A DNA stretch of 64,000 bases from Dyadobacter diqingensis (GTDB taxonomy: Bacteria; Bacteroidota; Bacteroidia; Cytophagales; Spirosomataceae), in the NCBI RefSeq assembly GCF_024220585.1, contig NZ_JAMXKF010000001.1, positions 1,250,033 to 1,314,032 on the forward strand, in the 5' to 3' direction. Position numbers and translations under genes: made by a program. Under the pieces are notes generated by a model. It worked only from the letters and a program-made list of their open reading frames with translations. It made no database searches and was not told the DNA's origin. Position 1 is the stretch's first letter; every line of letters begins with the position of its first letter. This document shows, in pieces, positions 41,391-49,190 of the stretch.

Positions 41391-41549
41391 TTATTCGGTT
41401 CCTCCACCACCAGCTCCAAAACCTGGAATTCCACTATCTGTAGAACTTCCCGTTTTTAGAGTCAACTTACTTACTTTACCATGACGCTTTAGTTTAGGCG
41501 TAGAGTAAGTAGCTCTACCGTTACCATTTAATGTCTGTAGTGTCTTCAT
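41391..41549 (-). CDS. Candidate lasso-type RiPP precursor peptide, 52 residues
   Basis: A short reading frame of 52 residues starts at ATG 41549 and ends at TAA 41391. The leader contains Y15-S-T-P18-K-L20-K-R-H-G24-K-V-S-K-L-T30, matching the Y-x-x-P-x-L-x-x-x-G leader signature recognised by PqqD-like RRE proteins in lasso clusters. The C-terminal part, G34-S-S-T-D38-S-G-I-P-G-F-G and a G4-T-E end, is glycine-rich with a single internal acid, D38. If the core started at K32 with T30 as the leader penultimate Thr, D38 would be ring residue 7, a permitted lasso acceptor; a start at L31 would give ring residue 8. The gene lies 112 bases upstream of the cyclase-like gene on the same strand. 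A hydrophobic leader or two-glycine export site is not seen. Confidence 0.7.
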   Translation of the reverse strand: MKTLQTLNGNGRATYSTPKLKRHGKVSKLTLKTGSSTDSGIPGFGAGGGGTE

Positions 41550-41626
41550 AGTGTTTGAACAAATTGTAACTGTATATTTAGAAAAATTATTGCAAAAATC
41601 ATTACTTCTCTAAAAGTAATTTCAAA

Positions 41627-41656
41627 CAAAAATAATAGGTTTTTAAAGAAAAACAA
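41627..41656 (-). promoter_or_regulatory. Probable promoter of the RiPP-like operon
   Basis: On the minus strand TTG (41656-41654), a 19-base spacer and TATTTTTG (41634-41627) fit the Bacteroidota consensus. The transcript would begin near 41620 with a leader of about 70 bases that contains a short hairpin. Confidence 0.5.
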
Positions 41657-41926
41657 CGTTTTACTTCAAACACCTATATTAATTGGGATCTAGCTTATTT
41701 ATTTCAACACAAAATACAAAAATAAAACCAAATATAACTATTATTATATAACATACTTAGTTAAAAATGGAAGAGAATGCAAAAAATTACGTAGCATAGC
41801 CATAGGCACTGCTCCAAAATCTACCCTCGCTTACTTCATTTTATTATTTTATTAAGTTAAATGAACCAACGAATCACCTCAAATTCAAGACTTCTGCTTT
41901 TATTCAGTATTGAGTACGATAAATTA

Positions 41927-41974
41927 TTCTTGAATTCGGTCGAGACAATGAGATGTCCTGACCGAATTCAAGAA
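41927..41974 (-). terminator. Hairpin terminator of the S8 peptidase gene
   Basis: A perfect 15-base stem (41927-41941 and 41960-41974, TTCTTGAATTCGGTC and complement) with an 18-base loop lies 12 bases past the peptidase stop. The loop has a further GACA/TGTC pairing. Confidence 0.75.
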
Positions 41975-41986
41975 AACAGAAATATT

Positions 41987-44146
41987 CTAAAACTTCACGA
42001 TCGTTTTGGTGTAAACTTTATTTCCTGATACGACCCGAACGATATACATCCCAGGCGCTTCGTTTTTAATATTTACCGACAATTCTCCCTGATCCTTAAA
42101 TTTTCTGTTATAAAATTCAGTTCCCTTAAGATTGGTAATCTGGACAAATCCCTCTGAAAGTCCTGCCACTCTGACATTGAAAATACCATTGCCCGGATTC
42201 GGGTACACCGCGTTATCCGCAAGTGCAATCTCTTCTTTTGGGCGAGGAATATTGTAAGTGACAACGGGTCGTTCCACGACTGCCTTTCTAGCTGCGTAAT
42301 CATTCGTACAGTTCTCGATGTAAGCTCTGTATGTCGAACCACCGATTGCTGTAAATCCGTCAGTCATCAAAACCTCATCGCCCGCATGATAAACAGCTTC
42401 CGCATTCGCATTTACAGTATTGGTAGCCAAAATACGCGCCGAAGCCTGCTGATGATCCACTGATACGGCATTAACTGAAGAAACGATGTTACGATTTGCG
42501 ACACATTCTTCCAATCCTGTCACAATAACAGAAAATCTTTGTCCATTCGAAGCCAATGTCCCTTTATGATTAACCTTAAGGATGTAAACCTGCCCCGCAA
42601 CCGGACTAGGAATTTCTATCTTTTCGATATTGTCGCGATCATTATCTCCCTGAATGGCTGGGCCGGTAACGTTTGAAAGATCTAGTTTCCAGGGGTAATA
42701 GGTCGTTCCGTTGGATATAACTCTCAGATCTAGATCATTGACCAATTGAGGAGTAGGATTGTTATCACCAACAGAAATGCCCGGTAGGTCAGTCCAGCAA
42801 ATAGTGGCTACAAGAGGTTCATTCCCAGATGCGATGAGCTCTCTATTGTATAAACTTCCGGTAGCGAGAGAATCTTCCGAAATTAGGGATGTTCCACCGT
42901 TATTGGTAATGGTCTCAGCCGACCTTTTAGCATTAATCAAACCCCAACCAAAAGTAATATCTGGTCCCGGATTCGAACCAGCTTCATCCGCAGTATGAAG
43001 TGCAAGGCCCTTCACCGTCGAAGAACGCATAAATTGATGATTAATATTAACGTAGTGCTGTTGTAGAAGCATAAGAGCTCCCGTGACCGTTGGTGCTGAT
43101 AACGATGTTCCCGTACCATTAGTATAGTCATTATCTCCTCTGGCAGCCACACATCTAACATATGATCCGCTTGCAGAAATATCTGGTTTTACGCGATAAT
43201 CATCACTAGGACCTCGACTTGAACTATTAGCGATGATTACAGAAGATGGTCCGGTATAGTCTAAAACTTCATTGGTATTTGAAACAGCAATCCCGTTCTT
43301 TGAAGTAGCAAGATAACTGAGCTGGTCAATTGGACCACCACCATTTCCACATGCAAAAATTGACAAATAGTAAGGAGCGTCGGACATAATGACATCAAAC
43401 CCTCTAGACCTTGAATCATACCAACTTCCAGTTGTAGAAGGTTCTGCATTGGACCCATAAGAATGATTAGACAAAAGTAATCCATGTGCAGCTGCAATAG
43501 CGACTTCACCGAGATCATCTGAAGAGTCATATGCATCTACATTACCTTTAAATGCTGCTCCTTGACCTTTACCATAGTTCACCGATCCAAAATAAGCGTC
43601 GGAATTGTAATCACCAGAAGCAATAATTTGGCCGGTCACAAACGTTGGATGAGAATAATCGTTAGCTAAAGTTGAGTGAGTAACAGGGTTAAAAATGCTG
43701 GTTGTATCTATCTGACGTACACGACTCTCAAAAGCTTGGTGGGTTAGCCGAACCCCAATTACATCCCATACTCCTGCTGTTATACTTTCCCCATGAACAT
43801 TCAAACCTAACGAGCCTCCAGTCCACAATGTATTAGCGCGAACAGTGACATTTCCTTGACTATCTAAGGCTTCGTTGTAAATTGGTTGTAAATCCTCAGT
43901 AACACCGATTAATTTTTTAGTTCCTGTCCGAGTATTTACTACAATTGGCCAAGACTTCGCTTTAGCAATTTCCATGGCTTTTTTTTTGTTTTCTTGGAAT
44001 TTTACGGAAAAATCTCTCCCCAAATCCACCAACTTCTCAACTTGGGTGTATTTTTGAATTTCTTTCACCTCTGCTTCCGTTTGCGCAAAAACTAAATAAG
44101 GAGCAACAAGAGGCAAACTAAAAACGATTATTTTAAATAATTTCAT
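41987..44146 (-). CDS. Subtilisin-like S8 peptidase with T9SS sorting domain
   Basis: The protein has 719 residues: signal peptide (about 1-22) and a propeptide-like region to about 90. Then the S8 domain with D128 in I-T-A-G-V-W-D, H166 in S-H-P-T-F-V-T-G, oxyanion N268 in F-A-C-G-N-G-G-G, and S348 in N-G-T-G-T-S-L-S-A-P. The His motif is unusual, with Pro where most members have Gly (H-G-T). A P-domain-like sandwich follows with W-T-D-L-P-G, and the last 75 residues (V-Y-P-N-P-G-N-G to I-V-K-F) are a T9SS sorting domain. It is 26 bases downstream of the YadA-like gene and probably shares its transcript. A secreted protease is expected. Confidence 0.9.
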   Translation of the reverse strand: MKLFKIIVFSLPLVAPYLVFAQTEAEVKEIQKYTQVEKLVDLGRDFSVKFQENKKKAMEIAKAKSWPIVVNTRTGTKKLIGVTEDLQPIYNEALDSQGNVTVRANTLWTGGSLGLNVHGESITAGVWDVIGVRLTHQAFESRVRQIDTTSIFNPVTHSTLANDYSHPTFVTGQIIASGDYNSDAYFGSVNYGKGQGAAFKGNVDAYDSSDDLGEVAIAAAHGLLLSNHSYGSNAEPSTTGSWYDSRSRGFDVIMSDAPYYLSIFACGNGGGPIDQLSYLATSKNGIAVSNTNEVLDYTGPSSVIIANSSSRGPSDDYRVKPDISASGSYVRCVAARGDNDYTNGTGTSLSAPTVTGALMLLQQHYVNINHQFMRSSTVKGLALHTADEAGSNPGPDITFGWGLINAKRSAETITNNGGTSLISEDSLATGSLYNRELIASGNEPLVATICWTDLPGISVGDNNPTPQLVNDLDLRVISNGTTYYPWKLDLSNVTGPAIQGDNDRDNIEKIEIPSPVAGQVYILKVNHKGTLASNGQRFSVIVTGLEECVANRNIVSSVNAVSVDHQQASARILATNTVNANAEAVYHAGDEVLMTDGFTAIGGSTYRAYIENCTNDYAARKAVVERPVVTYNIPRPKEEIALADNAVYPNPGNGIFNVRVAGLSEGFVQITNLKGTEFYNRKFKDQGELSVNIKNEAPGMYIVRVVSGNKVYTKTIVKF

Positions 44147-44172
44147 AATTGATTCAAGTTTAGATCTTAGTG

Positions 44173-45300
44173 CTATTTCGATTTTTCAACCAACTTTGAA
44201 ACTATTACTTTTAAATCATCTAGTTCCGTTTTCAAACGTAACGCTTCAACGTTGCGAATTTTTAATTCTTTGTCTTGTTCTATCACATAAAGTGTTAACT
44301 CTTCAATCTTCTCCTGCTGTATTTTTATCATTTCACCTACATTTAGGCCATCTTTTTCCACTTTATTTGCGGAAGGTACATTAGGTAAATGCCCATTTTG
44401 GTTAATAAACTCTTCAACTTCTGATAAAGAATTTAAGTCATAATTCTTTTCAAATACGTAATCTGCCCAGCTTGTCCTTACCCGAACTTCTTCTGCAAGT
44501 ATTCCGCCCTTGACAAATAGCTTATACGCACTAACGTCGACACCGCCGACTGAGCTTGGAAAAGTCGAGGTTCCTATTCCTATTTTACCGTTAAAAACTA
44601 GTTTTTTGTCTGAGAAATCACCGTAGATAAGTGGAGCAGAGGTAGAATCATTTGAAATGTAAAGTTTATTGCTTCCAAGTTCTTTATAACCTGCTCTATA
44701 TCCGATAAAAATATTGCCATTTCCAACTACGTTGGAATTCCCAGCCAAGTATCCAAATGCGACATTGTTTGAGCCTGTCAAGTTATTATTGGCCACGCCG
44801 TTACCCACATATGTATTGTAGTTACCGGTGGTTGTACCGAATCCAGCAGAATTTCCATAATAAACATTCTGCGCCCCGGTTGTGTTGTTATATCCAGCAG
44901 CATAACCTGTAAAAACATTCAGTCGACCTGTTGTAGTATTATAACCCGCAATTCCTCCTAAAAATATATTTCTGTCTCCAGTGGTATGAGAATATCCGCT
45001 CTTATGCCCTAAAAATGTGTTCCACTTACCTGTTGTGTTAGAGTATCCGCTATATGCTCCATAAAAAGCGTTTTGCTCACCTGTGGTTACAGCACCAGCT
45101 TGATAACCAACGTAAGTTCCTTCACTTCCACCAGTCCCAGCCCCCGTCCCATCGTAAGTAACCGTACCATTAACAGACTGTGTACCGTCAGTCCGTGCTG
45201 ATCTCAGAGAATCGCTTTGGGCATTAACCTTTCCAAATAAAGCTGAGGCGATAAGAAATAAAAATGCACTTCTCTTGAACTGTAAATAACTGTGTTTCAT
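44173..45300 (-). CDS. Exported YadA-head-repeat protein with coiled-coil tail
   Basis: The protein has 375 residues with a signal peptide (ends K-V-N-A-Q). Residues about 60-215 form roughly eight repeats of about 18 residues, consensus G-x-x-A/S-G-Y-x-N-T-T-G-x-x-N-x-F-x-G, the YadA-head left-handed beta-roll type. A region E-V-R-V-R-x-S-W-A-D-Y-V-F-E-K-N-Y-D-L resembles endosialidase-chaperone-like ends of Bacteroidota tail-fibre proteins. H-L-P-N-V-P-S and a heptad-rich helix (K-I-Q-Q-E-K-I-E-E-L-T-L-Y-V-I-E-Q) then suggest a coiled coil and trimerisation. No sorting domain is seen. A surface fibre or adhesin is likely; it precedes the S8 peptidase gene. Confidence 0.78.
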   Translation of the reverse strand: MKHSYLQFKRSAFLFLIASALFGKVNAQSDSLRSARTDGTQSVNGTVTYDGTGAGTGGSEGTYVGYQAGAVTTGEQNAFYGAYSGYSNTTGKWNTFLGHKSGYSHTTGDRNIFLGGIAGYNTTTGRLNVFTGYAAGYNNTTGAQNVYYGNSAGFGTTTGNYNTYVGNGVANNNLTGSNNVAFGYLAGNSNVVGNGNIFIGYRAGYKELGSNKLYISNDSTSAPLIYGDFSDKKLVFNGKIGIGTSTFPSSVGGVDVSAYKLFVKGGILAEEVRVRTSWADYVFEKNYDLNSLSEVEEFINQNGHLPNVPSANKVEKDGLNVGEMIKIQQEKIEELTLYVIEQDKELKIRNVEALRLKTELDDLKVIVSKLVEKSK

Positions 45301-45950
45301 TTTATTAATGTATGTAAAAGTATCCCTACTCTGTTAAGGCTTTTCGGGGGCCGCCGTATCTTTATGTTGTAGAAAAAAGTCCTGAAAATTGCACATAGAA
45401 ATCCCACCGCACATAAAATGCGTGATAAAGACTTGTTTTGAATGGTGGGTTATACCGGTTAGCATTCCGTGTTTGAAACGCAAGTAAACCGGCAGGAGAT
45501 TTTCATAGGTTGAGAATAATCGCAAGCTAATATATACTACAATAATGTACAAGTAGTTTTATTGAAATAACAATTTATTGATGCTTATTAACGTTTGAAA
45601 AAGTATATTTTGAGCTAAAACTTAACATAACGGTGGAGCAAATACGAAGTGAAACATGTCATCAACGTATATCAATCATCTGGCACTTGCTTTTTATAAT
45701 CATATTTCCAAAAACCGGAATACTTTCTTACAAGCTAAACCCACAACATAAATAATCCAATTTATTACTTATATAACGAATCCATTTTAAAATATTTTAA
45801 AATGGATAATGCGCTGATAATAAGCACAATAAAAAATATATAACTTTCAGGGAACGATTTGTACTATTTAGCGGTACTAATTCTACATTAATTTCGTTTA
45901 TACCGAAATCAGGAGACCATAAAAATTGTAAATTTTACATATTAGCCCCC
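45301..45950. other. Long AT-rich intergenic region with palindrome
   Basis: Between the YadA-like gene (leftward) and the acyl carrier protein gene (rightward). I see divergent promoter potential and one perfect AT-rich palindrome (45780-45807, listed separately). No reading frame with family resemblance, tRNA or structured RNA was recognised. The region is divergent, so both promoters should lie here. Confidence 0.5.
45780..45807. repeat. Perfect 28-base AT-rich palindrome
   Basis: The halves 45780-45793 and 45794-45807 are exact reverse complements (arm ATCCATTTTAAAAT). It lies about 145 bases upstream of the acyl carrier protein gene. It could be an operator or a transcript hairpin; no T tract suggests a dedicated terminator. 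Confidence 0.6.
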
Positions 45951-46190
45951 ATGAGCATGAAAGAACGTATTGTCAAAATATTAAATAATTTTGGCGTGGA
46001 TAACAGTGCTGTTACTGATAACGCAAACTTTATGAAAGATTTGGGATTCGATAGCCTGGATACTGTTGATTTGATGATGCAGCTTGAGCAGGAATTTAAT
46101 ATCGCCATTCCTGACGATGATTACGCTAAAATTGTAACCGTAAAAAGCCTGGTAGAATATCTGGAAGAACGCCAGAATGTATTGGCATAG
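45951..46190 (+). CDS. Acyl carrier protein
   Basis: The protein has 79 residues. D-L-G-F-D-S-L-D-T-V-D-L-M-M-Q-L-E has the phosphopantetheine serine S35 in the D-S-L motif, followed by I-A-I-P-D-D-D-Y-A-K-I and V-K-S-L-V-E-Y-L-E. It is close to AcpP in sequence style, but the usual fabF/fabD neighbours are missing, so it may be a second ACP serving another pathway. The ATG at 45951 is followed by a second ATG at 45957; either could be the start. A bidirectional hairpin follows at 46215-46257. Confidence 0.92.
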   Translation: MSMKERIVKILNNFGVDNSAVTDNANFMKDLGFDSLDTVDLMMQLEQEFNIAIPDDDYAKIVTVKSLVEYLEERQNVLA

Positions 46191-46214
46191 TTAGTTTGGG
46201 CCTGGAATATACCT

Positions 46215-46257
46215 CTTTATAAGCCAGTATCGTCACATACGGCACTGGCTTATAAAG
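46215..46257. terminator. Bidirectional hairpin between ACP and the response regulator
   Basis: CTTTATAAGCCAGT (46215-46228) pairs perfectly with 46244-46257. The right arm overlaps the last codons of the response regulator gene. Confidence 0.7.
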
Positions 46258-46885
46258 ACCTCCCCGTCACCCATTTGTTGGAGTTGGCAATTTTAATCGC
46301 ATCTGCTTTGCTTGACACTTCAAGCTTCCTGTAAATATTCTTGATATGACTGCGGATGGTTTCTTTACTTACATACAGATCCAGCGCTATTTTAGAATAA
46401 CTTTTCCCTTCTGCAATACTTTGTAAAACCTGTGTTTCCCGTTCGGTTAAAGGAGAATCCTGTTGTTGGCGGAAAGACTGTACTACCATTCTCGCAATCG
46501 ATAAACTCATCGGCGCTCCGCCCGCCAGCGCTTCATCGATGTTCTGGACAATCTCCGAAATATTTGAATTTTTAACAATATAACCGCCGGCACCTGCACA
46601 CAAAGAGCGAAAAACCTTCTCGCTGTCTTCCAGCACGGTTATAATCAGCACGATACAATTTGGCAATTGTTTTTTGATCCGTACCGTACCGGCAATCCCG
46701 TCCATACCGGGCAGCTCGATATCCATCAGCACAACGTCGGGCTGGTCCTGATCCAGATTTGCCAGCGCATCTTCACAATTGCTGTACAAATTCATCACTT
46801 CATATTTTTCGATGGTATCCAGCACGGCCCTGAAACCTTCTCGTATGGAGACATTATCTTCAATAATAGTAATACGCTTCTTCAT
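46250..46885 (-). CDS. NarL/LuxR-type response regulator
   Basis: The protein has 211 residues. The receiver domain (1-120) has E9-D10 and the phosphorylation site D55 in L-M-D-I-E-L-P-G-M-D-G, then T83 in I-I-T-V. The output domain (about 145-205) is a LuxR-type helix-turn-helix with L-T-E-R-E-T-Q-V-L, S-K-E-T-I-R-S-H-I-K-N-I-Y-R-K-L. It is encoded 17 bases downstream of a cognate histidine kinase and is probably phosphorylated by it. The regulated genes cannot be read from the window. Confidence 0.93.
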   Translation of the reverse strand: MKKRITIIEDNVSIREGFRAVLDTIEKYEVMNLYSNCEDALANLDQDQPDVVLMDIELPGMDGIAGTVRIKKQLPNCIVLIITVLEDSEKVFRSLCAGAGGYIVKNSNISEIVQNIDEALAGGAPMSLSIARMVVQSFRQQQDSPLTERETQVLQSIAEGKSYSKIALDLYVSKETIRSHIKNIYRKLEVSSKADAIKIANSNKWVTGRSL

Positions 46886-46902
46886 GATTTCCAGTTTGTT
46901 GC

Positions 46903-48135
46903 CTATTCAAAAATTGTAAAATGAACCGGTGCTTCCAGTTGCAAACGTGTCCCCTTTGAACTACCATATACATTCAATTTAAACTGGTTATCCCGGCTTC
47001 GCTTTTCCATATTTTGCAGCCCGTTATGTAAAATGGCCTCATCAGGCTCCTTCCAGCTCCCATCATCCTGCAACGAAATACTGACATGCTTTTGATAAAC
47101 TGCCATTTCCAGAATCACTTCCCTGGCACCGGCATGTTTGGCCACATTGGTCATCGCTTCTTTAAAAATAAAAATAATATGTCTGGAAGCAAATGGCTGT
47201 AAATGTGCAGATTCCTGGGCAGAATTAATGGTTACATTTGCTGAAAAAGCAATATCAAACTGGTTATAAAATATTTGCCCAAAGGAAGTCAGGTATGCGA
47301 AAAGCTCCTGCGGGTCGTCGCTATTGTTGTTGACACTCCATAAAAAATCACGGCTGGACGCATAGAGCTGATCACTGTTCGCGATGATGTTGTCCACAAT
47401 GGACAGTACAGACGACTGATCTTTCAGTTTTAATTTCAACACGGCGGCCTGTCTGGTAATCGCCGACAACATATTCCCGGTTTCATCATGAAAATCGCTG
47501 GCCAGATTTTGACGCATCGTAGACAATTGCTGCGTCCTTTCTTTTACCGCCCGGTCCAAAAGATCGATCCGGATGTGCTGCTGTTCCCTTATCTGTAAAC
47601 GCGCTGCGTCATGCTGCTCCTGAACAAACCAAAAGAAAGTCCCAAAAAAGATTGTAAGCACAATATGAGATACCACGGCATACAAACTCTGCCCGTTGGC
47701 TTCGGGCACCGAATAAAATATGATGGTGATGGAGATGATGTTCAGCACGATCATGCAGAGACCTATTTTACGGTTAAACCAAAAACCGGTCAGCAGGAGC
47801 AGATACAACGTGGTAACGGCAGGAGAATCGATCGCACCGGTTTCCAACGTATCGGTGATGATTACAAAATAACTCGTCAGCAAGGCCAGGATTAACGGTG
47901 GCCAGTAGATCCCGTAGAATTTCAAAGAAAATAACGTACATATCCCCAAAAACGCCATGGCATAATAACCTATCAGCGGCGGCGGAAAAAATGCAAGCGG
48001 AATTGGCAGAATAAGTAACAATGCCGTAGCCACAATGGCACCACTTACGATGGTACGCACCTGATCGTATTCCGGATGCAATTGATTTCGCATTTCGGGT
48101 GTCAGAAAATAATGGATCAGCTTCTCGGGTATCAT
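46903..48135 (-). CDS. Membrane histidine kinase of the NarX/DesK-like group (HisKA_3)
   Basis: The protein has 410 residues. Six membrane helices span about 28-172 without a large periplasmic loop, so it may sense a membrane or intracellular signal. The H-box D-F-H216-D-E-T-G-N-M-L-S-A-I and the N-box F-K-E-A-M-T-N-V-A-K-H-A are typical HisKA_3 and HATPase_c. D-D-G-S and the G-L-Q-N-M-E-K-R lid follow, and the G1 box is D-D-G-S-W rather than D-x-G-x-G. The paired regulator follows. A TAATTTTG element at 48162-48155 (minus) could serve as promoter. Confidence 0.9.
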   Translation of the reverse strand: MIPEKLIHYFLTPEMRNQLHPEYDQVRTIVSGAIVATALLLILPIPLAFFPPPLIGYYAMAFLGICTLFSLKFYGIYWPPLILALLTSYFVIITDTLETGAIDSPAVTTLYLLLLTGFWFNRKIGLCMIVLNIISITIIFYSVPEANGQSLYAVVSHIVLTIFFGTFFWFVQEQHDAARLQIREQQHIRIDLLDRAVKERTQQLSTMRQNLASDFHDETGNMLSAITRQAAVLKLKLKDQSSVLSIVDNIIANSDQLYASSRDFLWSVNNNSDDPQELFAYLTSFGQIFYNQFDIAFSANVTINSAQESAHLQPFASRHIIFIFKEAMTNVAKHAGAREVILEMAVYQKHVSISLQDDGSWKEPDEAILHNGLQNMEKRSRDNQFKLNVYGSSKGTRLQLEAPVHFTIFE

Positions 48136-48804
48136 CTTTATAATTTTAACAGGACAAAATTAACCAGCCTTATTACATTTTAGTGAATATCGATCTGTGG
48201 TTTCGTAAAATCCCCCAATATGGGTGATTGATTACCGCCATTTATGCGTCTATTTTTGATTCCTCAAAAGTAGCGGACAAATACATCTTTTTTTATCCAA
48301 TGTAGTGGCCGCATCATGATCCATGAATCTTAATTTATTCTTGAATACCCATATCTGAAATCCTCCTCTATCAGCCCGTTGGGCATTAAATAAGTCGCTG
48401 GTAGTGTAAAAACTGCCAGCGAATAAGTAGTTCCGGAGATTTTGGGAGGATTATTATGAACGAGTATCATCCAGAATATTCCAACATCCAATTTCCCACC
48501 GATGTCAGACATTTACAGCCAAGTATCTGCTACACGATGTTCAGACACGAAAGCATATCATTTTTTTTCATTTCAGTGTCGACAAATTCAATAAATTTTG
48601 TCGATTTATTTCTACTAAATCACCAATATTTTACTACCTATAATCTGATTTCTAATTTTTAACTTTACGCGACAGTAAATATTGAATGCAGTATTTATCG
48701 ACCATACACACTGATATTAAAGCAATTAACACACACTATTTTTTTTACCATGCGCCATAATACACTTATAAGAACCGAACGAAAGATATACATCCTCCTC
48801 AATT
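48136..48804. other. Intergenic region with inverted repeat, no gene seen
   Basis: This is the divergent spacer between the histidine kinase and a small hypothetical protein. TCGACAAA at 48579-48586 and TTTGTCGA at 48597-48604 form an 8-base inverted repeat with a 10-base spacer, a possible operator or hairpin. A TAACTTTA element near 48661 could be a weak -7 element for the downstream gene. No RNA gene is recognisable. Confidence 0.5.
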
Positions 48805-49140
48805 ATGAAACAGTCTAACATTTTCACTTATGTCGAGCTTTCCAAGATGATAGAAAGCCTTTCGATATCTGGTACTTCCGTAAAACTGAAAGAACGCCTT
48901 AAAGCACAGGCAGCTTATTTCAACATTCTCGACCCTAAATATTTTTCAGAGCAGCTTTCTCAGGAATGGGAAGAAATCGTTGTGTTTATCAAAAAAAGGG
49001 GTTCTCAGCTAAATGAAGAAGGTAGAGTCGTGGTCAATGCTGTGGCCAATACCATCGACTATCTCACCGAGGATGAATGCAACGACTTCGTCGGCCGTCT
49101 ATATAATCTGCATGATAAATTGAAGAGTGAATTTGCCTGA
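48805..49140 (+). CDS. Small all-helical hypothetical protein
   Basis: The protein has 111 residues with no signal peptide or membrane helix. It appears all alpha-helical with a charged pattern (K-L-K-E-R-L-K-A-Q-A-A-Y-F, W-E-E-I-V-V-F-I-K-K-R-G, L-T-E-D-E-C-N-D-F-V-G-R-L-Y-N-L). I do not recognise a family. A C-D pair near residue 95 is the only Cys. The next gene starts 50 bases on and may be co-transcribed. The reading frame and start are supported by composition and the absence of longer overlapping frames. Confidence 0.5.
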   Translation: MKQSNIFTYVELSKMIESLSISGTSVKLKERLKAQAAYFNILDPKYFSEQLSQEWEEIVVFIKKRGSQLNEEGRVVVNAVANTIDYLTEDECNDFVGRLYNLHDKLKSEFA

Positions 49141-49190
49141 GATCTGTTTTTAAAATTCTCTGCATCCATTTCTACCAATTTATCATACTT

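Larger units (their letters stand above)
41550..41986. other. AT-rich intergenic region upstream of the precursor gene
   Basis: It contains the probable precursor promoter (listed at 41627-41656, minus strand), a 7-base hairpin (41601-41607 with 41614-41620) that would lie at the start of the transcript, and the peptidase terminator at 41927-41974. I found no further gene; the remainder is AT-rich with scattered stops. Confidence 0.5.

Noticed and set aside
45334..45552. Open frame of 72 codons on the minus strand upstream of the YadA-like gene
   Set aside because: No family resemblance or export signal that fits, and it occupies the region where the YadA-like gene's promoter is expected.
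29160..45950. Defined genomic island or prophage
   Set aside because: The stretch seems AT-rich and accessory, but no integrase, attachment site, tRNA border or phage gene is visible.
48456..48662. Open frame of 68 codons on the plus strand
   Set aside because: Low-complexity Phe/Ile-rich translation in AT-rich spacer, overlapping an inverted repeat.
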